Positions 1-6,606 of a stretch of DNA of 34,709 nucleotides are shown here, one piece after another. The DNA is from Betaproteobacteria bacterium (GTDB lineage Bacteria > Pseudomonadota > Gammaproteobacteria > Burkholderiales > Burkholderiaceae_C): NCBI GenBank assembly GCA_025358155.1, contig JANYKR010000122.1, forward strand, positions 1 to 34,709. Reading direction: 5' to 3'. The translations under genes were made by a program, and so were the position numbers. Positions within the stretch are counted from its first letter, which is position 1. Every line of letters starts with the position of its first letter. Below the pieces are notes generated by a model, which ran no database searches, was not told the origin of the DNA, and was given only the letters and a program-made list of their open reading frames with translations.

Positions 1-668
1 ACGGTGGAATGGGCCAGCAGGATTTTGCGAGGTGAGCCCGCTGCAGTCTGCAGGGCGCTGGCCAGTGCTTGCAAACCCAGGCGGTACTGGCTGGCCGGCG
101 TGTTCAGGCCAGCGTCGGCTTCGCCCTGGTACCACAGCACCAGGTCAGGCGGGTATCCCCAGCGCGCCATTTGATCCAGGTGCTGCTGCAGGCGGGCCCG
201 CAGGGGGCTCTCAGGCCGGGTCCAGTCGGCCACTGAGGTTGCGTCCACCGCCAGCACACTCAGCAGCACCGGCGGCAGCCCGGGCCGTTTGGCCAGGGCT
301 GTTGGCAGCCGCGACCAGACCGAGCCGCCTTGTCCTGTTGCACCGGGCAGCGGGTCGGTTGCCCAGCTGCAGCCTTCAACGCTGAGCAGCGCAATCCTGG
401 GTGACCGGGTCTCCAGTACGCCGTGGTTGGCCGCATTCGACTGGCCGAGCGCAAGCACCACGAGCGCCCCGGACGGTGCGACCGTGGCACACGGTGCAGT
501 GCTGCCCGCGGGTGCCGCCATGATCATGCTCAGACGATTTTCGAGACTGAGCTGTGTCCGCTGCGAGCGCTGCAACTGGCGAGCCCACAGGCCCGCAGCT
601 GCCACTGCGATCAGGGCCATGACGCCCCAAGCGAGCCCGTTGTAGCTGGACCTGCGGAACAAATTCAT
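1..668 (-). CDS. Membrane-anchored SGNH / sialate O-acetylesterase-like protein (3' end cut by window)
   Basis: Reading the minus strand from the ATG at 668 gives an open frame of 222 codons that leaves the window without a stop. Residues about 11-29 form one hydrophobic segment, so the protein is probably an inner-membrane-anchored periplasmic enzyme. LALGQSNAAN (GQSN at 75-78, candidate nucleophile Ser77) and LWYQGEADA (about 178-186) are the first blocks of the SASA/carbohydrate-esterase type of SGNH hydrolase, which removes acetyl groups from sugars. The C-terminal Asp-x-x-His block would lie outside the window. The ATG overlaps the stop of the upstream acyltransferase gene (ATGA, 665-668), so the two are probably translationally coupled and may add and remove the same acyl group on a polysaccharide. 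The pairing is seen; the substrate is inference. Confidence 0.72.
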   Translation of the reverse strand, partial: MNLFRRSSYNGLAWGVMALIAVAAAGLWARQLQRSQRTQLSLENRLSMIMAAPAGSTAPCATVAPSGALVVLALGQSNAANHGVLETRSPRIALLSVEGCSWATDPLPGATGQGGSVWSRLPTALAKRPGLPPVLLSVLAVDATSVADWTRPESPLRARLQQHLDQMARWGYPPDLVLWYQGEADAGLNTPASQYRLGLQALASALQTAAGSPRKILLAHST

Positions 669-1717
669 GAGCTGCTCACCTGGAGCGCGCCTGCCCGTTG
701 ACGGTAGAACGCCCGAATCCAACGCATGGCAGGCCGCTCGACCCAACGGCTGACAGCGTCAGACAGCGCCAGCACCAAGGTCAGGGCTGCAGCGCAGGCC
801 CAGCCTGCCGTCCAGCTCAATTCCTGTAGCTTGAGCATCACTGCCCAGCCGATGTTCTCGTGCAGCAAATAGAGCGGGTAAGAGATGGCGCCAAGCCAGA
901 CAAAAGGGCGGGCCTCCAGCCAGCGCAGCTGGCCCCGGGCTGCCGCCAGCACGATCAAGCCAAAGCCCAGACCTAACAACCCTGCCAGGGCAGACTGGGT
1001 CAGCACCAGGCTCAGCAAAGCTGCGCCGGCGGTGTAGGCGGCCAACGCCGCATGTTTTCGCTCAGACAAGGGCTGGACCCATTGGTAACAGCAGATGCCC
1101 AGGGCAAACCAGGCGATGTTGCGCAAGTTGAGCAACCGGAAAACAGTCCGCGACCAATCCTGACCCCACCACACCGCTGCAAAGTGGTAGGCCAGACGCA
1201 AGGCGAGCAGGCCTAGCAGAACCCAATGCACCCAATGCACCTTGGCAAGCCGACCCGTGACAAACAGCGCCAGGATCAGCGCGTAGAACAGCAACTCCAC
1301 TTCAAGCGTCCAGTACACGCCGTCCACATGGGCTACCCGAAAGAACCCATGAAACATCAACCCGTTGGCCAAAGCAGTGGTCAGCGACACGGTTTTGCCA
1401 GGCAGGGACAGTGCGTGGGTAATGCAAAAGGTCAGGATGATCGCCACCCAGTAGGCCGGGTACAAGCGGCTGATGCGCGACACCACAAAATCTGCCGGCC
1501 TCGCTGTTCGCTCTACCGTCATGAAAATGACAAACCCGCTGATGATGAAAAACAGGTTGACGCCCACATAGCCCAGAGGAACCGACCAGGCCTGGGGTGC
1601 AGCTTGGGGGTACAACTCGCTGAACCGGGTGCTGAAATGAAACAACACCACCGCCATGGCGGCCAGGCCGCGCAGGGCATCGAGCTGGTTGAGGCGCTGG
1701 CGCACGGCCCCGCTCAT
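665..1717 (-). CDS. Acyltransferase family 3 (OafA/YrhL type) membrane protein
   Basis: A 350-residue polytopic protein with the family's N-terminal signature: QLDALRGLAAMAVVLFHF, in which the Arg-Gly and the His are conserved and the His is the proposed catalytic residue. About ten hydrophobic segments follow, as expected for integral membrane acyltransferases that acetylate or otherwise acylate surface sugars. A conserved-looking YPLYLLHENIGW stretch lies near the C terminus. The family normally takes acyl groups from cytosolic donors and moves them onto lipid-linked or polymer sugars. It lies 58 bases downstream of the acyl carrier protein gene and overlaps the esterase-like gene by four bases, so the three minus-strand genes look like one operon. 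With the nearby exosortase-A-associated genes, a role in modifying an exopolysaccharide is likely but inferred. Confidence 0.85.
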   Translation of the reverse strand: MSGAVRQRLNQLDALRGLAAMAVVLFHFSTRFSELYPQAAPQAWSVPLGYVGVNLFFIISGFVIFMTVERTARPADFVVSRISRLYPAYWVAIILTFCITHALSLPGKTVSLTTALANGLMFHGFFRVAHVDGVYWTLEVELLFYALILALFVTGRLAKVHWVHWVLLGLLALRLAYHFAAVWWGQDWSRTVFRLLNLRNIAWFALGICCYQWVQPLSERKHAALAAYTAGAALLSLVLTQSALAGLLGLGFGLIVLAAARGQLRWLEARPFVWLGAISYPLYLLHENIGWAVMLKLQELSWTAGWACAAALTLVLALSDAVSRWVERPAMRWIRAFYRQRAGALQVSSS

Positions 1718-1775
1718 GGTTTGCAGGCTCGCGCCTTCGCGTCAAGCCTCAACCCGACGACCGATCCGCCGCAGA

Positions 1776-2027
1776 TCAACCCGCCAACTTGCCAGCGACA
1801 AAATCCGCCAGCGCGCCCACGGTAGAAAAGGTCTCGCCGTCGATGTCGTCGTCGTCCACGGTGATGTCGAAGCGTTCTTCAAGCGCCGTGATCAAGCTCA
1901 CCACGGCCATCGAATCGAATTCAGGGATAGCGCCCAGCAGGCGTGTTTCACGCTCGAAACTGGCAGCGCGCCCACCCAGGCCCAGCACCTCATCGAGGAC
2001 AGCACGAATATCGTTGAGTACGTTCAT
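1776..2027 (-). CDS. Acyl carrier protein
   Basis: An 83-residue acidic protein. EFDSMAVVSLITALEERF contains the 4'-phosphopantetheine attachment site at Ser39 (DSM in place of the usual DSL), followed by the acidic helix typical of carrier proteins. I start it at the ATG at 2027 because the in-frame extension upstream adds 18 residues that do not resemble a carrier protein. It should carry an acyl or aminoacyl thioester. It is first in the minus-strand operon with an acyltransferase and an esterase, and diverges from an AMP-forming ligase that could charge it. This is not the housekeeping AcpP, which would have DSLDTVE and lie in a fab operon. Confidence 0.88.
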   Translation of the reverse strand: MNVLNDIRAVLDEVLGLGGRAASFERETRLLGAIPEFDSMAVVSLITALEERFDITVDDDDIDGETFSTVGALADFVAGKLAG

Positions 2028-2344
2028 GGGGCGCTCTGGATAGCTTGTTCGAAGCAACACATTCATTGTAGGCAATCCCACCCGCCCGGCCGGGGCAATG
2101 GCCCGGCTTGTGTGACGCCTTGCGCACCGAACGGCCGCTTGGTATCTGCCTTGGGTTCAATCCGGGTTGCGGGTGTGCCAGCAGGCGTGCCAGGGCTGGT
2201 GCGCAGCCGCCCGCTTTGGCAAGTTGATCACGACCCTGCAAGCCTGACCTTGCGGGGCGCGTGCCATACTTTCAGGCAATCCGGCTGCCGCCTTGTGACG
2301 CTGCCGTCCCCTACCGATGCGGGCTTAGCCCTTGCCAGACCGTG
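2028..2344. promoter_or_regulatory. Divergent control region between carrier protein and ligase genes
   Basis: 317 bases without a supported gene. On the minus strand TACAAT (complement of 2065-2070) is a plausible -10 box about 38 bases before the carrier protein start, though no good -35 box accompanies it. Also on the minus strand, TGGCAC with GC ten bases after the GG (complement of about 2251-2266) fits the sigma-54 GG-N10-GC spacing, but its -12 half reads CCGCA rather than TTGCA. A short inverted repeat (GCCGGG...CCCGGC) lies near 2091-2110, and GTGCCAG occurs twice about 12 bases apart near 2176-2194. I could not assign a promoter for the ligase. Confidence 0.4.
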
Positions 2345-3946
2345 ATGCCTGAATCGTCGCTGCTGCATGAACTGATTTCCACCGCCGCTGACAAGTCGCC
2401 GGACGCCGTGGCGCTGAGCTCGGGCGTGCAGTCGCTGCGGTACGCCGAATTGTGGCTGCAGGTCCGGTCTGCGGCCTCAGGCTTGCTGGCCCTGGGTTTG
2501 CAGCGCGGCGAGCGGGTGGCGATCTACCTGGAAAAACGCACCGAGACCGTGGTCGCCAGTTTTGCTGCGCCTGCGGCCGGGGCAGTGTTTGTGCCGCTCA
2601 ACCCCTTGCTCAAGCCCGAGCAGGTGGGCTATGTGCTGCGCGACTGCGGTGTGCGGGTCTTGATCACCTCGCCCGAACGGTTTGAAGCGCTGGGCGAGAC
2701 CCTGGCCCAGTGCCCGTCGTTGCGCTGCGTGGTGCTGACCGGGGCGGTCGATGCGGCCCAGACACCCGCCGGTGTGGGCTTGCTGGGCTGGGACGAGTTG
2801 CTGGCGGCCACCGCCCGGCCAGGCCACCGGCTGATCGACACCGACGTCGCGGCGATCCTCTACACCTCGGGCAGCACCGGCAAACCCAAGGGCGTGGTGT
2901 TGTCGCACCGCAACATGGTGGCCGGCGCCAAGAGCGTGGCGTCCTACCTCGGCAATGTGCCGACCGACACCTTGCTGGCGGCGCTACCCCTGTCGTTTGA
3001 CGCCGGTTTCAGCCAGCTGACCACCGCCTTCCATGCCGGCGCCCGGGTGGTGTTGCTGAACTACCTGCTGCCGCGTGATGTGGTCAAGATCCTGGCGCGT
3101 GAGCAAATCACCGGCCTGACAGCGGTGCCGCCGCTCTACATCCAGCTCTCCCAGCTCGACTGGCCGGCCGGCATCGATACGCACCTGCGCTACTTTGCCA
3201 ACACCGGAGGGCGCATGCCCCGCGAAACCCTGGGCCTGTTGCGCCAGCGTGTGCCCAGCGCCAAGCCGTTTTTGATGTACGGCCTGACCGAGGCTTTCCG
3301 CTCGACCTACCTGCCGCCCGAAGAGGTGGACCGCCGCCCCGACTCGATCGGCAAGGCAATTCCCAACGCCGAGATCCTGGTGCTGCGCGAGGACGGCAGC
3401 GCCTGCGCGCCCGAGGAGCCCGGCGAACTGGTGCACCGCGGTGCGCTGGTCGGGCTGGGCTACTGGGGCGATGCCGAGAAAACCGCCGAGCGCTACAAGC
3501 TGTTGCCGGCCGGCGTGCCGGGCCGCCAGGACGGCTTGCAGTTGCCCGAGTACGCGGTGTTTTCGGGCGACACGGTGCGCCAGGATGCCGAAGGGTTTTT
3601 GTACTTCATCGGGCGCCGCGACGAGATGATCAAGAGCTCGGGCTACCGCATCAGCCCAACCGAGGTCGAAGAGGTGCTCTACGCCAGCCAGCTGGTGGGT
3701 GAGTGCGTGGCCTTTGGTGTCGATCACGCCAGCCTGGGCCAGGTGATCCAGGTGATCGCCACTGCGCCTGCCGACGGCCGTGCGCTCGATAGCGCCGCCT
3801 TGCTGGTTTTTTGCCGCAGCCGCATGCCGGCCTACATGGTGCCGGCAGGCTGTGAGGCGGCCGAGGGCCCGTTGCCACGCAACCCGAACGGCAAGATTGA
3901 TAGAAAACTGTTGGCCGGGCAATGGCTTGATCGCCAGTCTGCCTGA
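2345..3946 (+). CDS. AMP-forming acyl-CoA/acyl-ACP ligase, exosortase A-associated type
   Basis: A 533-residue adenylate-forming enzyme that activates a carboxylic acid with ATP and transfers it to a thiol. All core motifs are present: the phosphate loop AILYTSGSTGKPKG (about 170-183), MYGLTEAF (about 310-317), GDTVRQDAEGFLYFIGRRDE (about 405-424) with the hinge, SGYRISPTEVEEVL, and the C-terminal catalytic lysine in NPNGKIDRK (Lys about 518). I start at the ATG at 2345; the open frame extends 28 residues further upstream but those lack family character. It is followed after 14 bases by a PLP decarboxylase. This ligase/decarboxylase pair beside an ACP matches the set described for exosortase A (PEP-CTERM/EPS) loci. 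The acid it activates, and whether ACP or CoA is the acceptor, is unknown. Confidence 0.85.
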   Translation: MPESSLLHELISTAADKSPDAVALSSGVQSLRYAELWLQVRSAASGLLALGLQRGERVAIYLEKRTETVVASFAAPAAGAVFVPLNPLLKPEQVGYVLRDCGVRVLITSPERFEALGETLAQCPSLRCVVLTGAVDAAQTPAGVGLLGWDELLAATARPGHRLIDTDVAAILYTSGSTGKPKGVVLSHRNMVAGAKSVASYLGNVPTDTLLAALPLSFDAGFSQLTTAFHAGARVVLLNYLLPRDVVKILAREQITGLTAVPPLYIQLSQLDWPAGIDTHLRYFANTGGRMPRETLGLLRQRVPSAKPFLMYGLTEAFRSTYLPPEEVDRRPDSIGKAIPNAEILVLREDGSACAPEEPGELVHRGALVGLGYWGDAEKTAERYKLLPAGVPGRQDGLQLPEYAVFSGDTVRQDAEGFLYFIGRRDEMIKSSGYRISPTEVEEVLYASQLVGECVAFGVDHASLGQVIQVIATAPADGRALDSAALLVFCRSRMPAYMVPAGCEAAEGPLPRNPNGKIDRKLLAGQWLDRQSA

Positions 3947-3960
3947 GCCGGAGCCCAAAC

Positions 3961-5262
3961 ATGAACGAGTTGTTGAACCCTGCCAGCGCCGCCGCCAGTG
4001 CCGCCGCCAGTGCTGCTGTGGTGGCAGCCTCGCGCCTGCCACCGGTGCATGCCGCGATGGACCAGTTTGCGGTGCATCAGGGCGAGTTGGTAGTGGGCGG
4101 CATGCCCCTGTCCCGGCTGGCCGAGCGGGTGGGTCAAACGCCGTTTTACGCGCTCGACCGGGGCCTGCTGCGGCAGCGTGCGGCAAGCTTGCGGGCCCTC
4201 TTGCCGGCCGGCATCAAGCTGCACTACGCCATGAAGGCCAACCCGATGCCGGCGGTGGTCGGCTTGATGGCCGGGCTGATGGACGGCATTGACGTGGCCT
4301 CGGGCGGCGAGCTGAAGGTGGCGCTGGACGCTGGCGCCGACCCGGCCGAGATCAGTTTTGCCGGCCCGGGCAAACGCGAGTCGGAGCTGCGCCAGGCGGT
4401 GGCGGCCGGGGTGCTGATCAACCTTGAATCGGTGCGTGAGGTCGGGCTGCTGGCCGACATTGCTGCCCAGCTCGGGCTGCCGGCCCGGGTGGCGGTGCGG
4501 GTCAACCCCGACTTCGAGTTGAAGGGCTCGGGCATGAAGATGGGCGGCGGGCCCAAGCAGTTTGGCGTTGATGTCGAGGCCATGCCCGACCTGCTGGGCC
4601 GCATCCAGAGCGCCGGCCTGGCCTTTGAAGGTTTCCATCTTTTTGCCGGCTCGCAAAACCTCAAAGCCGAATCGATTTGCGAGGCCCAGCAAAAGTCCTA
4701 TGCGCTGGCCGTGCGGCTAGCCCAGGATTGCGCCCAGCCGGTGCGTTTTCTCAACCTCGGGGGTGGTTTTGGCATCCCCTATTTCCCGGGTGAGCGTCGG
4801 CTCGACCTGGCGCCCATTGCCGACAACCTGGCCGACATCGTGGAACGTGCCCGCAGCGAGCTGCCGCAGGCCGCGCTGGTGATCGAGTTGGGCCGCTACC
4901 TGGTGGGCGAGGCCGGGATTTATGTGGCCCGGGTGGTGGACCGCAAGATCTCGCGCGGCCAGGTTTTTTTGGTCACCGATGGCGGCCTGCACCACCACTT
5001 GTCGGCCTCCGGCAACTTTGGCCAAGTGGTGCGCAAGAATTACCCGGTCACGGTGGGCAACAAGGCCGGTTCAGGGCCGCGCGAGCAGGCCTCGGTGGTG
5101 GGGCCGCTGTGCACTCCGCTGGACTTGCTGGCCGATCGCATGGATCTGCCGCAGGCCGATGTCGGTGACCTGGTGGTGGTCTTCCAGTCGGGGGCCTACG
5201 GCGCCAGCGCCAGCCCGCAGGGCTTTCTCGGGCATCCGGCCTGTGTTGAAGTGCTGGTCTGA
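3961..5262 (+). CDS. PLP-dependent decarboxylase (fold III, DAP/ornithine decarboxylase family), exosortase A-associated type
   Basis: A 433-residue alanine-racemase-fold decarboxylase. HYAMKANPMP holds the PLP lysine (Lys92); LNLGGGFGIPYFPG and ELGRYLVGEAG bind cofactor phosphate; GPLCTPLD (Cys384) and FQSGAYGASASP are the C-terminal active-site segments. The family decarboxylates amino acids such as meso-diaminopimelate, lysine, ornithine or arginine. This is not the biosynthetic LysA, which is separate at 30678-31964. GGAG at 3950-3953, seven bases before the ATG, supports this start, giving an unusual Ala/Ser-rich extension of about 32 residues before the family-like start at Met33. It sits 14 bases after the ligase gene, as in exosortase-A-associated loci, and may supply an amine for modification. 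The substrate is unknown. Confidence 0.86.
   Translation: MNELLNPASAAASAAASAAVVAASRLPPVHAAMDQFAVHQGELVVGGMPLSRLAERVGQTPFYALDRGLLRQRAASLRALLPAGIKLHYAMKANPMPAVVGLMAGLMDGIDVASGGELKVALDAGADPAEISFAGPGKRESELRQAVAAGVLINLESVREVGLLADIAAQLGLPARVAVRVNPDFELKGSGMKMGGGPKQFGVDVEAMPDLLGRIQSAGLAFEGFHLFAGSQNLKAESICEAQQKSYALAVRLAQDCAQPVRFLNLGGGFGIPYFPGERRLDLAPIADNLADIVERARSELPQAALVIELGRYLVGEAGIYVARVVDRKISRGQVFLVTDGGLHHHLSASGNFGQVVRKNYPVTVGNKAGSGPREQASVVGPLCTPLDLLADRMDLPQADVGDLVVVFQSGAYGASASPQGFLGHPACVEVLV
3988..4011 (+). repeat. Two tandem copies of a 12-base repeat in the decarboxylase gene
   Basis: GCCGCCGCCAGT occurs twice in direct succession and is preceded by a partial copy. It encodes Ala-Ala-Ala-Ser units in the N-terminal extension. 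The unit is a multiple of three, so copy change would lengthen or shorten the protein without a frameshift. Confidence 0.85.
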
Positions 5263-5341
5263 GGCCTTGGCCTGGGCTGACGCTTGCTGCACACTGCGGT
5301 TTTCCTCATCGGGCCTGGCCCTGAGCACAGCGAGGTCTGCC

Positions 5342-6055
5342 TTGAAGCCATCATCACTTTGCCGGCCCGCGCCCCTGCCTCTGCGCGCTGACGCGGCGCA
5401 AACGCGCCTCGGGTCGATCCTGGTTGCGGCTGCGCTGGTCTGCGGCTTGGGTCTGGCGCAAGCTGCGCCCGTCAGTGCGCCGACCGAGACCCAGACCGAC
5501 ACGCCCACCAACGCCGAGACCGCCCGCGTGGGTGTGAGCACCGGGGGCAAGGTGTTGGACAAGGCGGTTCAGGGTGGCGTCTCCACCGGCAGCCGCAACC
5601 TCGACTTGCTGCTGGAATTGCAACGCAGGGAGTTGGCACAGGGCAACAAGCCGGCCTACAACCGTGCCGATGCCGCCGATGCCACGCAGCCGGGTAAAAA
5701 GCCTTCTCAAACGCAGCTGGGCAACCGGGATCAGCTGCCTTCGCTGTCGCAGAACCCTTTGCTGGGTACCGAGGTCTCCGGCTCGCAACAGCGCGGTGAA
5801 CTCTTGCAGGCCAAGCGGGACTGGCTGGATGACGGCACGTCCCCTTCGGAGCCTGCGGTCAGCAGCCGCAGCAAGCTGCAAGCCGAGGCGGTGGCACGCG
5901 ATGTCAATGCCAACAGCGCCGACGGCGACGCGATCCGCCTGATGCCATTGACAGTCATCCAATTTCTGCGCGACAACCGGTTCGAGTTGCTGTTGGGTGT
6001 CGCGCTGCTGGTGTTGGTCGGCGCTGGCCTGAAGGCCTACAGCCGCCGCATCTGA
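5342..6055 (+). CDS. Unrecognised secreted/bitopic protein with signal peptide and C-terminal membrane segment
   Basis: A 237-residue protein I do not recognise. The best start is TTG at 5342, because GAGG at 5332-5335 sits six bases before it; no in-frame ATG gives a complete signal peptide. Residues about 22-42 form a signal peptide with likely cleavage near AQA-AP. The middle is polar and low in complexity, with GVSTG twice (64-68 and 79-83) and a charged stretch [16 protein letters not shown]. Residues about 213-231 form a single hydrophobic segment followed by a short basic tail, SRRI. The mature protein is therefore probably periplasmic with a C-terminal anchor. It follows the exosortase-associated decarboxylase by 79 bases. 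The layout resembles a sorting signal, but no PEP motif is present, so that is only a suggestion. Confidence 0.65.
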   Translation: MKPSSLCRPAPLPLRADAAQTRLGSILVAAALVCGLGLAQAAPVSAPTETQTDTPTNAETARVGVSTGGKVLDKAVQGGVSTGSRNLDLLLELQRRELAQGNKPAYNRADAADATQPGKKPSQTQLGNRDQLPSLSQNPLLGTEVSGSQQRGELLQAKRDWLDDGTSPSEPAVSSRSKLQAEAVARDVNANSADGDAIRLMPLTVIQFLRDNRFELLLGVALLVLVGAGLKAYSRRI

Positions 6056-6129
6056 GTCAGCCTGTCCGGCACAACGCCGGGCCGCAGCCGCTACCATGCT
6101 CGGTCAACGAATCACCCCGGAGATTTGGC

Positions 6130-6606
6130 ATGATCCCCTTGAACTTTGAGGTCAACGGCCGTGCCGTGGCCCTGGAGGTGGCGCCAGCCACCTTGTTGAT
6201 AGACCTGCTGCGCGGCCCGCTGGCGCTGACCGGTACCCACACCGGCTGCGACACCGCCCAGTGCGGCGCCTGCACCGTGCTGGTGGATGGCGATGCGGTC
6301 AAGAGCTGCAGTGTGCTGGCGCTGCAAGCCCAGGGCTGCCGCGTCACGACGGTCGAGGGCTTGGCGCAAGCTGAGGCGCTGCACCCTTTGCAGCAGGCCT
6401 TCATGGACTGCCACGGCCTGCAGTGCGGCTTTTGCACCCCCGGCATGATGATGACGGCGGCCTGCCTGCTGGCCAAGACGCCCCAGCCCAGCGAGGCCCA
6501 GATCGCCCATGCGCTGGAGGGCAACCTGTGCCGCTGCACCGGTTACGTCAACATCGTCGCGGCGGTCAAGCAGGCCTCGGTGGCAATGGCAGGGGCGCCG
6601 GCATGA
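6130..6606 (+). CDS. 2Fe-2S subunit of a xanthine dehydrogenase/CO dehydrogenase-family hydroxylase
   Basis: A 158-residue protein carrying both iron-sulfur clusters typical of the small subunit. The plant-type cluster uses Cys40, Cys45, Cys48 and Cys60 ([12 protein letters not shown]), and the second uses Cys99, Cys102, Cys134 and Cys136 (CGFCTPGM and CRCTGY). The length is normal for CoxS-like proteins. GGAG at 6119-6122 lies seven bases before the ATG. It passes electrons from the molybdenum site to an acceptor. Its stop overlaps the start of the large subunit (ATGA at 6603-6606), so the two are made together. No FAD-binding middle subunit is encoded nearby, which makes the electron acceptor unclear. 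Confidence 0.93.
   Translation: MIPLNFEVNGRAVALEVAPATLLIDLLRGPLALTGTHTGCDTAQCGACTVLVDGDAVKSCSVLALQAQGCRVTTVEGLAQAEALHPLQQAFMDCHGLQCGFCTPGMMMTAACLLAKTPQPSEAQIAHALEGNLCRCTGYVNIVAAVKQASVAMAGAPA

Noticed and set aside
3961-5262. Second lysA (biosynthetic DAP decarboxylase)
   Set aside because: The C-terminal active-site segment reads GPLCTPLD rather than the GPICESGDWLGRD of the LysA in this window, and the neighbours are a ligase and an ACP rather than lysine or cyaY genes.
5342-6055. Canonical PEP-CTERM protein
   Set aside because: No Pro-Glu-Pro motif precedes the C-terminal helix and the basic tail is short; only the general layout is similar.
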